The notes beneath the pieces are model-generated. The model saw nothing but the letters and a program-made list of their open reading frames with translations. It ran no database searches and was not told the origin of the DNA. 64,000 bases of DNA, from the NCBI RefSeq assembly GCF_024397855.1, contig NZ_CP073343.1:806001-870000 (forward strand), written 5' to 3'. The position numbers and the translations under genes were made by a program. Below, one piece after another: positions 45,829 to 55,178 of this stretch. Position 1 is the stretch's first letter, and each line of letters starts with the position of its first letter. This DNA comes from Marinomonas rhizomae. Lineage in GTDB: Bacteria; Pseudomonadota; Gammaproteobacteria; Pseudomonadales; Marinomonadaceae.

Positions 45829-46896
45829 ATGTCATCGTTACCTCCTCATAAACTATTGAAAGAAATGATACTGACCGATGTTTCGGTTGGTTACGAGGGG
45901 AATGCGGTTGTCAAAAATGCTTCCTTTAAGTTGTTAGAAGGACAGATAGGTTGTTTGCTTGGACCAAGTGGCTGCGGTAAATCTACCTTGTTGCGTGCCA
46001 TTGCAGGCTTTGAGTCTTTAATGGCGGGTGAAATAGGCATTGATGGCGAGGTTATTTCCAGTTCATCTCACAGTGTGAATCCTGAACATCGTTTTATTGG
46101 TATGGTTTTTCAAGATATCGCCTTGTTTCCACATCTTACCATTGCACAAAATATTGCTTTTGGCTTGTCAGCTTGGACTAAAGAGTCAGTACAGGAACGT
46201 GTGACTTACTTGTTAAACTTAGTTGGGTTGGCAGGTTTTGAATCTCGCTATCCGCACTCTCTTTCTGGTGGGCAACAGCAACGCGTCGCTTTGGCGCGAG
46301 CCATTGCCCCTAAGCCTAAATTATTGCTGATGGATGAACCCTTCTCTGGGCTGGATGCCAAGTTAAGAGAAGAGTTAGTGCCTGATATACGCGCCATATT
46401 ACAGCATGAAAAAATGAGTGCTTTATTAGTGACGCATGATCAGATGGAAGCCTTTGCCATGGCGGATCAGGTATCAGTTATGAGCGAAGGGGTGATTCAT
46501 CAAACCGGTTCGCCGTATCAGATTTATCATCGACCAGAAACGCGCTTTGTGGCGAGTTTTATTGGCCATGGAGACTTTTTAACGGCAACCGTCTGTGGGC
46601 CAGATTGTGTGCATTCTGACTTAGGCAATATCCGTGGCGATTTACATCACGGTTTCGCTGACAATACTGAAGTGGATTTGTTGGTCCGTCCTGATGATAT
46701 TTTGCATGATGACGACAGTGAGTTTATTGGTGTTATTGTTAGCCGCTGGTTTCGAGGATCGCATTTTTTATATCGAGTGAAATTGTCTTCTGGAAAGGTA
46801 GTATATTGTTTTGCTTCTTCCCATCACAATCACTCTGTTGGTCAGGAAATTGGATTAAGCGTTCATTTAGATCACTTGGTGATGTTCCCGCGTTAG
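45829..46896 (+). CDS. fbpC: Ferric iron ABC transporter, ATPase
   Basis: A 355-residue ATPase: Walker A GPSGCGKST (about residues 45-53), Q loop VFQDIALFPH, signature LSGGQQQR, Walker B LLLMDEPFSGLD, switch histidine in LVTHDQ, and a C-terminal TOBE region (about 240-355). The ATG at 45829 follows ATAGGATTG. It completes fbpABC; a strong terminator follows at 46925. Confidence 0.93.
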   Translation: MSSLPPHKLLKEMILTDVSVGYEGNAVVKNASFKLLEGQIGCLLGPSGCGKSTLLRAIAGFESLMAGEIGIDGEVISSSSHSVNPEHRFIGMVFQDIALFPHLTIAQNIAFGLSAWTKESVQERVTYLLNLVGLAGFESRYPHSLSGGQQQRVALARAIAPKPKLLLMDEPFSGLDAKLREELVPDIRAILQHEKMSALLVTHDQMEAFAMADQVSVMSEGVIHQTGSPYQIYHRPETRFVASFIGHGDFLTATVCGPDCVHSDLGNIRGDLHHGFADNTEVDLLVRPDDILHDDDSEFIGVIVSRWFRGSHFLYRVKLSSGKVVYCFASSHHNHSVGQEIGLSVHLDHLVMFPR

Positions 46897-46924
46897 AAAA
46901 TAGTGCTTCAAAAAGATTCCTATA

Positions 46925-46970
46925 AAAACGCCCAAGTCATATACAAACAAGTGACTTGGGCGTTTTGTTT
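46925..46970. terminator. Bidirectional rho-independent terminator (fbpC / HDOD gene)
   Basis: A 15-bp perfect stem, AAAACGCCCAAGTCA (46925-46939) with TGACTTGGGCGTTTT (46952-46966), A-rich on the left and T-rich on the right, between convergent genes. Confidence 0.88.
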
Positions 46971-47008
46971 TTATAGATGCTTGCTAGTTAAATAACGTAA
47001 TCAAAGAG

Positions 47009-47875
47009 TTAAACTGTTCCGATTCCCTGCTCGTGGCACACTTCAATCATGCCTTCAAAGTCGTATTCCGTCAGTTCTAAATGATCCAGAGCGTAATGGC
47101 CAATTTTTTGCCATTCATGGTCTTCATTTGCTCCACCTATATGCCTGAAAGTAGATGCTATGTGTTCAGCCATTTTTAAAATGGAAGCAAAGGTTAGGTT
47201 GATAGAGTCGCCCGGTACTCTGTGGCGAAATAGATATTCGACCCGATGGTGTTTGGCTATGACAGCGCAGCAACTTTTAGGCAATCCCCATGACTTTGCT
47301 AAATAATAGCCAATCACAGAGTGGTTAGTTTTAAAGGTTTGGTTTTCGAGGTCGGTTAGATTGAACTCAGGGTCTTGATAGCCTTGTTTTAACACATCTT
47401 GGTAACCGTCAAAGCGTTTAAGCATCAAAGGGATACCAGCGTTATGAAACAGCCCTAATGCATAGCATTCATCTTGATATTTAAAACCAAGTTGGTTGGC
47501 TAGGCTGGAGCAAATCGCCGCAACTTCGCTGGCTGTGTCCCAAAAACTGTGCAGTGATTGTATTGCCTCATCAGACAATTCGCTTTTTACCGCAAGGCCA
47601 TTAACAATATTAGTGACACTATTTGGGCCAAGCAGCATCACCGCTTTTTGAATTGAGGTAATTTTTTTAGGCAAATTAAAAGACGCTGAGTTGACCAGTT
47701 TTAATACGGCCGCTGAAAGGCTCACATCCTGTGAAATAATATCTGATATACGGTCCATGTCTGGGTCAGGCATGGCCTGTTCCATGTGTAGATCCACCAT
47801 TATCTGTGGCTGTGGTGGAATGCTAATGCCTTGCAGGATAAGTTTAAGCTGATTTTCATTTAATGTAGATGACAT
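47009..47875 (-). CDS. HDOD-domain signalling protein
   Basis: A 288-residue stand-alone HDOD protein: IPPQPQIMVDL, ISDIISQDVSLSAAVLKLVNSASFNLPKKITSIQKAVMLLG (about 42-80) and ALGLFHNAGIPLML. The second HDOD protein within 6 kb, on the opposite strand from the one at 41.9 kb. The start at 47875 (MSSTLNENQ) is chosen as nearest the conserved part; an in-frame codon at 47911 adds 12 residues. Confidence 0.83.
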   Translation of the reverse strand: MSSTLNENQLKLILQGISIPPQPQIMVDLHMEQAMPDPDMDRISDIISQDVSLSAAVLKLVNSASFNLPKKITSIQKAVMLLGPNSVTNIVNGLAVKSELSDEAIQSLHSFWDTASEVAAICSSLANQLGFKYQDECYALGLFHNAGIPLMLKRFDGYQDVLKQGYQDPEFNLTDLENQTFKTNHSVIGYYLAKSWGLPKSCCAVIAKHHRVEYLFRHRVPGDSINLTFASILKMAEHIASTFRHIGGANEDHEWQKIGHYALDHLELTEYDFEGMIEVCHEQGIGTV

Positions 47876-47977
47876 GGCATACTTCTTTAAGGCAAGTAAC
47901 TTTACTGCCACGTAATTCGTAGCAATTGAATCTAGAGTCTTTATAATAGCGTTTTTTAAATATACTGGGTGAAAATT

Positions 47978-49174
47978 TTGAGTGTTATTCGACTAAAAGG
48001 TCAAGCTGATCGCCGATTAAGGGCTGGACATCAATGGATATACAGTAATGAGGTAGATACCTCAGCGACGCCATTAAAGCAATTTACTCCAGGGGATCAG
48101 GTTGTTGTCGAAACAGCTCAAGGTAAACCTCTTGGAATTGCGACAATCAATCCTAATACCTTGATTTGTGGTCGCTTAATGAGCCGTAGTACCGATACGT
48201 TTTTAAATAAATCGACTTTGGTTCATCGTATAAAAATTGCGTTATCTTTGCGCGAGCTTACGTATCCTGCGCCATATTACCGACTTGTTTTTGGTGATTC
48301 TGATGGCTTGTCTGGCTTAGTGGTTGACCGCTTTGCTGATGTATTGGTCGTACAAATTTCGACTGCAGGCATGGAACGCGTGAAAAACGAAATTGTTGAA
48401 GCTTTGCAAGATGTGGTGAAGCCGTCAGCTATTCTGATGAAAAATGATGGCAAGATGCGTCAAATTGAAGGCCTTGAGACTTATGTTGAAGAAGCTTTCG
48501 GTACGGTGCCAGAATTGGTTTTCCTACAAGAAAATGGTGTGTTGTTCCAAGCGCCAGTGTGGGATGGACAAAAAACAGGCTGGTTCTATGATCACCGTGA
48601 AAACCGTAAAACCATGCAAAACTTCTGTGATGGAAAGCGCGTATTAGACGTATTTTCCTACATTGGTGGTTGGGGAGTTCAAGCGGCATCAGCTGGTGCA
48701 ACCGATGTTACTTTTATTGATGCGTCTGAGAGTGCGTTGAGTCATGTAGGTGAAAACCTTAAGTTGAATCAATATGAAGGTGGTTCTAACTTAATGCATG
48801 GTGATGCCTTTGAGGCGATGCAGTCTTTGATTGAAGACAAAGAGCGCTTTGATGTGGTCATTATGGACCCACCGGCTTTCATTGCTCGCCGTAAAGATAT
48901 TAAGGCGGGTGAAGGGGCTTATCATAGAGCAAATCAACTGGCGATGCGCTTGGTTGCTAAGGGCGGTATTTTGGTTTCAGGCTCCTGTTCTATGCATTTA
49001 GAAACAGGGCGCTTGCACGATATTATTCGCAGCAATAGCCGTCAGTTAGAGCGATTCTCACAATTGATTTACCGTGGTACGCAAGCGCCAGATCATCCTG
49101 TGCATCCTGCTATTGAAGAAACAGAATACCTAAAAGCACTGTTTTATCGTATCCATAACAATATGGGTTTATAG
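47978..49174 (+). CDS. rlmI: 23S rRNA (cytosine-1962-C5)-methyltransferase RlmI type
   Basis: About 398 residues. An N-terminal PUA domain (RLKGQADRRLRAGHQWIYSNEV ... LGIATINPNTLICGRL, about 1-75), the EEHI-like linker, and a class I SAM methyltransferase domain (about 190-385): FSYIGGWGVQAASAGA, VTFIDASESAL, VIMDPPAFI and the catalytic cysteine in SGSCSMH. The TTG at 47978 (GGGTGA upstream) matches the usual N-terminus; an in-frame GTG at 47969 is the alternative. Confidence 0.9.
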   Translation: MSVIRLKGQADRRLRAGHQWIYSNEVDTSATPLKQFTPGDQVVVETAQGKPLGIATINPNTLICGRLMSRSTDTFLNKSTLVHRIKIALSLRELTYPAPYYRLVFGDSDGLSGLVVDRFADVLVVQISTAGMERVKNEIVEALQDVVKPSAILMKNDGKMRQIEGLETYVEEAFGTVPELVFLQENGVLFQAPVWDGQKTGWFYDHRENRKTMQNFCDGKRVLDVFSYIGGWGVQAASAGATDVTFIDASESALSHVGENLKLNQYEGGSNLMHGDAFEAMQSLIEDKERFDVVIMDPPAFIARRKDIKAGEGAYHRANQLAMRLVAKGGILVSGSCSMHLETGRLHDIIRSNSRQLERFSQLIYRGTQAPDHPVHPAIEETEYLKALFYRIHNNMGL

Positions 49175-49210
49175 CATTATTTGCTGATTGCTTATTAAAA
49201 AAATAAGCGA

Positions 49211-49249
49211 AAAAAAACGCTGACAGAGTCATTCTGACAGCGTTTTTTT
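49211..49249. terminator. Bidirectional terminator (rlmI / HAD phosphatase)
   Basis: AAAACGCTG-A-CAGA and TCTG-A-CAGCGTTTT pair with a single A-A mismatch around GTCAT, flanked by A and T runs. Confidence 0.85.
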
Positions 49250-49260
49250 ATGAGCTTTGA

Positions 49261-49917
49261 TTAATCCCTTAGAGAGATGTGTTGCCAACCACGATCTTGC
49301 GCAATCTTTGTTAGAGTCTCATCCGCGTCCACTGCAATTGGGTGAGCGACTAATTCTAGCAAAGGCAAATCATTGCGTGAGTCACTGTAAAAATAACTGC
49401 CTTCCATTGAGTGTCCTGTTTCAGCGAGCCAATCATTGAGGCGCGTGACTTTGCCTGCTTGGAAACTGGGTACACCAACAATTTTTCCTGTGTAGTGATC
49501 ATCAATAATCTCTGGCACAGGCGCAATGATATGATCCATGCCCAAGGCATCGCCAATTGGCCCAGTAACAAACTGATTGGTCGCAGTAATCATCAGCAAG
49601 AAATGGCCTTGGTCTTTGTGATGCTTTAGCAAAGCGTTGGCTTTTTCTTGCATCATCGGCTGAACTTTTTCCTGCATAAAAGTGTTATGAAGTTTAGCTA
49701 GTTCTTGTTTTGAAAACTTGGTGAGTGGTTCTAAGCTAAACGCCAAATATTCATGAATGTCTAAAGTACCTGCTTGGTACTCTTCGAAGAACTTATCGTT
49801 CGCCTGTTTGTACACTTGGCTGTCTACTAGGCCTTTCTCGACCAGAAATTGTCCCCAAGTGTAATCACTGTCGCCGTTTAATAATGTGCCGTCTAAGTCA
49901 AATATTGCGAGTGTCAC
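49261..49917 (-). CDS. HAD-IB family phosphatase (SerB/HisN-like)
   Basis: A 218-residue HAD hydrolase of subfamily IB: motif I FDLDGTLL (residues 6-13), motif II ITATN (about 111-115), lysine in GKVTRL and motif III YSDSRNDLPLL (about 178-188). A homologue sits next to rppH-ptsP in Pseudomonas (PA0335), where, from memory, it was reported as a histidinol-phosphate phosphatase; transferring that function here is inference. Starts with GTG at 49917 after GAGGACAGC. Divergent from rppH. Confidence 0.83.
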   Translation of the reverse strand: MTLAIFDLDGTLLNGDSDYTWGQFLVEKGLVDSQVYKQANDKFFEEYQAGTLDIHEYLAFSLEPLTKFSKQELAKLHNTFMQEKVQPMMQEKANALLKHHKDQGHFLLMITATNQFVTGPIGDALGMDHIIAPVPEIIDDHYTGKIVGVPSFQAGKVTRLNDWLAETGHSMEGSYFYSDSRNDLPLLELVAHPIAVDADETLTKIAQDRGWQHISLRD

Positions 49918-50052
49918 AAGCTGTCCTCAATTCTTCTAAAGTGCGCGAATTATAGCCTTGCAGACAATAAATAACAGCAGTCTTAATTGTGCAGATGGGG
50001 GAATTATGGAACAATGAATCTAATTTATTTTTATATTAAAAGGTGATAGCTC

Positions 50053-50538
50053 GTGATTGATGCAGACGGATACAGACCGAATGTGGGCATCATACTGATG
50101 AACGAGCGTGGCCAGCTCCTTTGGGCGAGACGTGTTGGGCAGAATGCTTGGCAGTTTCCGCAAGGGGGGATTAAACCTGATGAAACACCTGAAGAAGCTT
50201 TATATCGAGAGTTAAAAGAAGAAGTGGGATTAGACCCACATCAGGTGGAAATCGTAGGGAAAACCCGAGGTTGGCTGCGTTATCGTCTTCCTAAACGCAT
50301 GCTAAGACACAATAGTAAGCCTTTATGTATTGGACAAAAACAGAAATGGTTTCTTCTTTCTATTCGTTGCCCTGATGCATCTGTGTGCGTGGATGGAACT
50401 GAAACGCCTGAATTTGATGGTTGGCGTTGGGTAAGTTATTGGTACCCACTTGGCCAAGTTGTGGCATTTAAAAAAGATGTTTACCGCCGAGCGCTGAAAG
50501 AGCTGATCCCCTGCGCACATCGTCGACTAGAAAAGTGA
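50053..50538 (+). CDS. rppH: RNA pyrophosphohydrolase RppH
   Basis: 161 residues. Removes pyrophosphate from the 5' end of mRNA and triggers RNase E decay. [20 protein letters not shown] at the N-terminus and a full Nudix box starting [12 protein letters not shown] and ending RELKEEVGL (about residues 38-60); the C-terminus [13 protein letters not shown] is typical. Starts with GTG at 50053. ptsP follows after 49 bases. Confidence 0.96.
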   Translation: MIDADGYRPNVGIILMNERGQLLWARRVGQNAWQFPQGGIKPDETPEEALYRELKEEVGLDPHQVEIVGKTRGWLRYRLPKRMLRHNSKPLCIGQKQKWFLLSIRCPDASVCVDGTETPEFDGWRWVSYWYPLGQVVAFKKDVYRRALKELIPCAHRRLEK

Positions 50539-50587
50539 TAAACTTGCTGGCTTGATGCTGGAGGTAATATAGATTGATGGGAGAGCT

Positions 50588-52876
50588 ATGCTAAGTTTGT
50601 TAAGACGAATTACCCAGGAAGTGACCGCCGCGCAGTCTTTGTCTGCGGCACTGGATATTATTGTCCGGCGTGTACGCAGAGCTATGCGAGCAGAAGTGTG
50701 TTCTATTTATTTAGTAGACAAAAATACTAAAGAATATATCTTGATGGCAACTCGTGGTTTGAATGCGGACGTTGCGGGTAATGTTAGTCTACAAGCGGAT
50801 GAAGGCTTGGTGAGTTTGGTGGGCCGTAGGGCTGAACCTGTAAACCTTGAAGACGCTCATATTCACCCTTCTTTTCATTATTTGAAGGGGTCTGGAGAAG
50901 AAAGATATCGTTCTTTTCTAGGGGTTCCTATTATTCATCATCGACAAGTTTTAGGCGTGTTGGTAGTTCAGCATGAAGACAAGCGACGATTTGATGAGGG
51001 TGAAGAAGCCTTTCTTATTACCCTATCTGCCCAGCTAGCGGGGGTTATTGCCCACGCTGAAGCCACTGGTGCGATTACCAGTATCAACCCTAATGTTATT
51101 CCCAGTGGATCGGATTTCCGTTACAAAGGTATTCCTGGTAGTTCAGGTGTGGCCATTGGTCGCGGTGTCGTGGTGTTTCCTCCTGCTGATTTGGATGTTA
51201 TTCCGGATCGCAGCACTACAGATTTTGAAGAAGAAATCCAAGATTTTTACCAAGCTTTAGATGCTGTTCGTCAAGATATTCGTCGCGCCAGTAACCGAAT
51301 TAGTCAGCACCTTTCAGCGGATGAAAAAGCGCTTTTCGATGTTTATTTAAAAATTCTTGATGACAACTCCATTGCCGGAGAGGTTGTTCGCAAAATCAAG
51401 GACGGTAATTGGGCACAGGGTGCATTAAGACAAGTTATTCAAACACATATCCAGCAGTTTAACCGCATGGATGATCCATACCTTCGTGAGCGTGCGTCTG
51501 ACCTACGCGACCTTGGGCGACGAATTTTATCTCACTTGCAGGAAAAAGCCCCGAATGTTGCAGAGCGTTTCAGCGAGCCGTCTATTATTATCGGTGAAGA
51601 ACTGACCGCATCTATGTTGGGTGAAATCCCAATTGACAAGATCAAAGGCCTCGTTTCTGTCATGGGTTCTGGTAACTCCCATGTGGCGATATTAGCTCGT
51701 GCGATGGGGATTCCTACTGTCATGGGGGCGTTGGATTTACCTTATGCCCAGCTAGATAAAGTGGATCTTATTGTTGATGGCTATCTTGGTAAAATCTACA
51801 CCCACCCTTCAGAAGCATTAATAGAAAACTATCAGCAGATTGTTGATGAAGAGCGGCTACTAGAAGAAGAGTACGAAACACTTAAAGATTTACCCTGTGA
51901 AACGCTTGATGGCCATCGATTATCTTTGTATGTGAATACGGGGTTGTCTGCAGATATTGCTCGTTCCTTGGATCGCGGAGCCGAAGGCATCGGCCTTTAT
52001 CGTACAGAAGTTCCTTTTATGGTGCGTGATCGTTTTCCCACAGAAGCTGAGCAGGTGATTATTTACCGCCAGCAACTAGAGGGGTTTGCTCCTGCGCCAG
52101 TAACGGTTCGTACTTTAGATATCGGTGGTGATAAAGCACTGCCTTATTTTCCAATCAACGAAGCGAACCCATTCTTAGGGTGGCGTGGTATCCGAGTAAC
52201 CTTAGACCACTTGGAAATTTTCATGGCTCAAATTCGTGCCATGATCAAAGCCAGTGCTGGCCTGCATAATCTAAAAATCATGTTGCCGATGATTTCTAAT
52301 GTCGCAGAGGTCGAGGAGGCGTTAGCGCTTATTCGTCGGGCTTATGCGGAAGTGAAAGAAGAAGGATACGATGTCAAAATGCCGAGAGTGGGTGTGATGA
52401 TTGAAATTCCAGCCGCGGTATATCAAGCAAAAGAACTGGCAGGGATGGTCGATTTTCTTTCCGTCGGTAGCAATGATTTAACTCAATACTTATTAGCTGT
52501 TGATCGTAATAATCCGCGAGTTGCCGATTTATATAATTCATTTCATCCATCTGTTCTTCGTGCTCTGATCAGCATAGTTGAACAAGTTCAAGATGAAGGT
52601 GTCGGTTTAAGTGTGTGTGGTGAAATGGCTGGCGATCCGATGGGCGCTATTTTATTGATGGCCATGGGATATGACGTTTTATCGATGAGTTCGACTAGCC
52701 TTCCTAAGGTGAAAGCAGTGATACGAAACATTTCGATGGAACAGGCCCAAGCAATGCTTAGTGAAGTTATGAAACTATCTCATGCCGAAGCGGTCACACA
52801 GACCATGACACGACTCATGCGCGAAGCCAATATCGAGCGTTTGATTCGACCATCTAAAACCACAAACGTGGAATAA
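50588..52876 (+). CDS. ptsP: Phosphoenolpyruvate-protein phosphotransferase PtsP (EI-Ntr)
   Basis: A 762-residue first enzyme of the nitrogen PTS, passing phosphate from PEP to NPr. N-terminal GAF domain (about 15-155: [25 protein letters not shown]), PEP-utiliser N domain (about 175-300), the phospho-histidine segment [18 protein letters not shown] (about 362-379) and the TIM-barrel domain (about 430-740) with the signature [17 protein letters not shown] and CGEMAGDP. Full length. In operon with rppH and probably lgt. Confidence 0.96.
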   Translation: MLSLLRRITQEVTAAQSLSAALDIIVRRVRRAMRAEVCSIYLVDKNTKEYILMATRGLNADVAGNVSLQADEGLVSLVGRRAEPVNLEDAHIHPSFHYLKGSGEERYRSFLGVPIIHHRQVLGVLVVQHEDKRRFDEGEEAFLITLSAQLAGVIAHAEATGAITSINPNVIPSGSDFRYKGIPGSSGVAIGRGVVVFPPADLDVIPDRSTTDFEEEIQDFYQALDAVRQDIRRASNRISQHLSADEKALFDVYLKILDDNSIAGEVVRKIKDGNWAQGALRQVIQTHIQQFNRMDDPYLRERASDLRDLGRRILSHLQEKAPNVAERFSEPSIIIGEELTASMLGEIPIDKIKGLVSVMGSGNSHVAILARAMGIPTVMGALDLPYAQLDKVDLIVDGYLGKIYTHPSEALIENYQQIVDEERLLEEEYETLKDLPCETLDGHRLSLYVNTGLSADIARSLDRGAEGIGLYRTEVPFMVRDRFPTEAEQVIIYRQQLEGFAPAPVTVRTLDIGGDKALPYFPINEANPFLGWRGIRVTLDHLEIFMAQIRAMIKASAGLHNLKIMLPMISNVAEVEEALALIRRAYAEVKEEGYDVKMPRVGVMIEIPAAVYQAKELAGMVDFLSVGSNDLTQYLLAVDRNNPRVADLYNSFHPSVLRALISIVEQVQDEGVGLSVCGEMAGDPMGAILLMAMGYDVLSMSSTSLPKVKAVIRNISMEQAQAMLSEVMKLSHAEAVTQTMTRLMREANIERLIRPSKTTNVE

Positions 52877-52899
52877 TACCTACCAGAGATTTTTTCTAT

Positions 52900-53709
52900 A
52901 TGATTTCATATCCAAACATTGATCCTATCGCCATTTCAATAGGGCCAATTTCCGTGCATTGGTACGGTATTATGTATTTAATCGGTTTTGCCGGAGCTTA
53001 CCTGTGCGGCATGTATCGCGCCAAACGCTCTAATGGGCTTTGGACGCCAGAGATGGTCAGTGATGCGATATTTTATGGTGCACTTGGCGTCATTTTAGGT
53101 GGGCGGATTGGTTATATTTTGTTTTATCAGTTTCCTGCTTTTGTGGATAATCCACTTATTCTTGTGCGTATATGGGAAGGTGGTATGTCCTTCCATGGTG
53201 GATTGCTAGGTGTTATTACCGCTATGTTCTTCTTCGCTCGTCGCTATAACAAACACCTTGTGGATGTGACTGACTTTCTGGCACCGTTTGTACCAATCGG
53301 CTTAGGAGCAGGGCGTTTAGGTAACTTTATTGGCGGCGAATTATGGGGTAAGCCGACAGACGTTCCTTGGGCTATGATCTTCCCTAACGATCCTTTGCAA
53401 CTTGCTCGCCATCCTTCACAGTTATATCAGTTTGCCCTAGAAGGCGTCGCTCTGTTTTGTATTTTGTGGTTCTTTTCGCAAAGAACAAAGCCACGTTATT
53501 GTGTTTCCGGCATGTTCCTACTTTTCTACGGTATTTTCCGAATCCTAGTAGAATTTGTTCGTGAGCCAGATATACAGATTGGTTACCTTGCTTTTGGTTG
53601 GCTGACAGAAGGGCAGCTCTTGTCTTTGCCTATGGTGATCATTGGGGCTGGCTTGATTGTTGTTGGATTCAAACTGAAAACCTTTCCGCAAGCCAGTACA
53701 GCAAAGTAA
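52900..53709 (+). CDS. lgt: Prolipoprotein diacylglyceryl transferase
   Basis: A 269-residue inner-membrane enzyme with about seven helices that adds diacylglycerol to the lipobox cysteine. [36 protein letters not shown] (catalytic His/Gly region) and the phosphatidylglycerol signature [15 protein letters not shown] are complete. Starts 23 bases after ptsP. A terminator follows. In many gammaproteobacteria thyA comes next in the same direction; here it is inverted and about 2 kb away. Confidence 0.97.
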   Translation: MISYPNIDPIAISIGPISVHWYGIMYLIGFAGAYLCGMYRAKRSNGLWTPEMVSDAIFYGALGVILGGRIGYILFYQFPAFVDNPLILVRIWEGGMSFHGGLLGVITAMFFFARRYNKHLVDVTDFLAPFVPIGLGAGRLGNFIGGELWGKPTDVPWAMIFPNDPLQLARHPSQLYQFALEGVALFCILWFFSQRTKPRYCVSGMFLLFYGIFRILVEFVREPDIQIGYLAFGWLTEGQLLSLPMVIIGAGLIVVGFKLKTFPQASTAK

Positions 53710-53733
53710 CTAAGAGAGTTAAGTATGACGCTT

Positions 53734-53760
53734 AAAACCAGCCACACGGCTGGTTTTTTT
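53734..53760 (+). terminator. Rho-independent terminator of rppH-ptsP-lgt
   Basis: AAAACCAGCC (53734-53743) and GGCTGGTTTT (53748-53757) around ACAC, followed by T. Confidence 0.88.
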
Positions 53761-53810
53761 ATGCTAGTAATTTTAATCTTGCAGGTAGACATCGTTGAGA
53801 GGGGGGAGTT

Positions 53811-54296
53811 ATGAGTAATAGAGGAGTGCTGACATTTTTTTGTGGAAAAATGGGCGCAGGTAAATCGACTAAATCTAAAGTATTATCCGTTGAAAAAAAC
53901 GCCGTGCTGTTATCGGAAGATGATTGGCTTGCTGCTCATTATCCCAATCAAATTCACTCTTTCGATGATTACTTAACTTATTCTGTGTTGATAAAACCTT
54001 TTGTAAAAGCACATGTGCAAAATATTCTGCAGACGGGAACCAATGTGGTGATGGATTTTCCTGCCAACACGGTAAGTCAGCGCGCGTGGTTCAAGCAATT
54101 ATGTTCTGAGATTTACAGCCAGCATGAGCTTGTTCTTCTTGATTTAAGTGACGAGCAATGTCTTGCTCGAATTGCGAAGCGTCGCACTGAGCAGCCTGAA
54201 CGAGCTCAGTTTGATAACGAAACAGTCTTTCATCATGTTACTCAGTTTTTTCAGGCTCCATCTGATGATGAAGGTCTGAACATTATTAGAAATTAG
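53811..54296 (+). CDS. Small P-loop kinase, unknown substrate
   Basis: A 161-residue single-domain ATP-binding protein. Walker A GKMGAGKST (residues 12-20), a lid-like SEDDWLAAHYP, VVMDFPANT (Walker B-like) and an arginine-rich lid ARIAKRRTEQPERAQF. It resembles small AAA_33/zeta-like kinases found as single accessory genes; neither toxin nor antitoxin partner adjoins it. Its stop codon (54294-54296) is directly followed by the miniature element, so the element may affect its 3' end. Confidence 0.7.
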   Translation: MSNRGVLTFFCGKMGAGKSTKSKVLSVEKNAVLLSEDDWLAAHYPNQIHSFDDYLTYSVLIKPFVKAHVQNILQTGTNVVMDFPANTVSQRAWFKQLCSEIYSQHELVLLDLSDEQCLARIAKRRTEQPERAQFDNETVFHHVTQFFQAPSDDEGLNIIRN

Positions 54297-54300
54297 CTAG

Positions 54301-54627
54301 GGAAGGTGCGAATAAGTCTACTAAGCCTCAGTCTTTCAGAGAAATCGTCAAATAAGGCGCGACTCTGAAGGAATGTAGGTACCTTTCAAAGAGTCGCAAC
54401 GATATGTGGCCTGTTATTTTTAATAGTAAGCTCCTGCATTGCCCTAATTACCTACATGGATGTAGGTAATTAGGGCAATGCAGGAGCAATTGCCGAGGGC
54501 ATGCTCTAAAAGCCTGTATTCTTTGTTGAGCACCTCGAAAATAGAACCACTATTCACATTCGGTACTCGCCTCGAAAAACAGGCTTTTATTCACATGCTG
54601 AGACAAGAGGACTTGTTCGCACCTTCC
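54301..54627. mobile_element. Miniature non-autonomous element with IS5-type ends (MITE-like, 327 bp)
   Basis: The left end GGAAGGTGCGAATAAG (54301-54316) and the inverted right end (minus strand GGAAGGTGCGAACAAG, 54612-54627) differ at one position, and this sequence is what I know as the IS5 terminal inverted repeat. The direct repeat CTAG flanks both ends (54297-54300, 54628-54631), fitting the four-base YTAR target duplication of IS5. There is no transposase frame inside. The interior is made of inverted repeats: a 28-bp-arm perfect palindrome (54430-54487), AAAAGCCTGT/ACAGGCTTTT (54508-54517, 54579-54588) and GCGACTCT/AGAGTCGC (about 54358-54400). It lies between the kinase and acetyltransferase genes. 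Confidence 0.88.
54430..54487. repeat. Perfect palindrome, 28-bp arms, 2-base centre
   Basis: The left arm (54430-54457) begins GCTCCTGCATTGCCC and ends CCTACAT; after GG, the right arm (54460-54487) is its exact reverse complement. It is inside the miniature element and could extrude as a cruciform or fold as a very stable RNA hairpin. No T tract follows, so it is not a standard terminator. Confidence 0.95.
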
Positions 54628-54650
54628 CTAGCATAAAGGACTTAAAATAA

Positions 54651-55178
54651 ATGGAACTGCGTCTCTTATCTCGGCCTGATTCTAGACCTTTGTTGCTGTT
54701 TGAAATAGAAAACAGAGCTTGGTTTGAATCGCATATTAATCCACGGGAAGTTAGTTTTTACACTGACCATGGCGTAAAAAAGCATATTGAAGAGTTTCTT
54801 TCGCAACATCAAAGAAAAACTATGCTGCCGATGCTTATTATTGACGATGGTGGCGAGATTGCTGGACGTGTCAATTTAACGGATATTAATCTGGTATTGA
54901 GCGAAGCTTATTTAGGCTATCGAATAGGTGAAAAGTTTGCCGGACGTGGCATTGCCAAACGTGCCGTTAAAGAAATGATTCAACTCGCTAACGAGCTTAA
55001 TCTACAAACCTTAATCGCTTTTGTCTCTGTGGATAATATTGCCTCGCAGAAAGTACTGACACACAGCGGATTTGTTGAAATCAAGATCCATGAAAACTTT
55101 GCTGAAGTGCAGGATAAAAACATTAATTGTATTGAATACCAGAAAATCGTTAAGGAAAGAGATGACTCTTTTAGTTAG
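54651..55178 (+). CDS. GNAT N-acetyltransferase (RimJ/RimL-like)
   Basis: A 175-residue acetyltransferase of the Acetyltransf_3 type. Core segments: EIAGRVNLTDI, EAYLGYRIGEKFAGRGIAKRAVKEMI (acetyl-CoA-binding R/Q-x-x-G-x-G/A loop, GRGIAKRA about residues 105-112) and VDNIASQKVLTHSGFVEI. Acceptor unknown: protein N-terminus or small molecule. The start lies 24 bases from the right end of the miniature element, so its promoter was either replaced or is inside the element. Confidence 0.82.
   Translation: MELRLLSRPDSRPLLLFEIENRAWFESHINPREVSFYTDHGVKKHIEEFLSQHQRKTMLPMLIIDDGGEIAGRVNLTDINLVLSEAYLGYRIGEKFAGRGIAKRAVKEMIQLANELNLQTLIAFVSVDNIASQKVLTHSGFVEIKIHENFAEVQDKNINCIEYQKIVKERDDSFS

Noticed and set aside
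53811..54296. Zeta-type toxin of a toxin-antitoxin pair
   Set aside because: The protein has a kinase-like P-loop but no epsilon-type partner beside it; only a miniature element and acetyltransferases follow.
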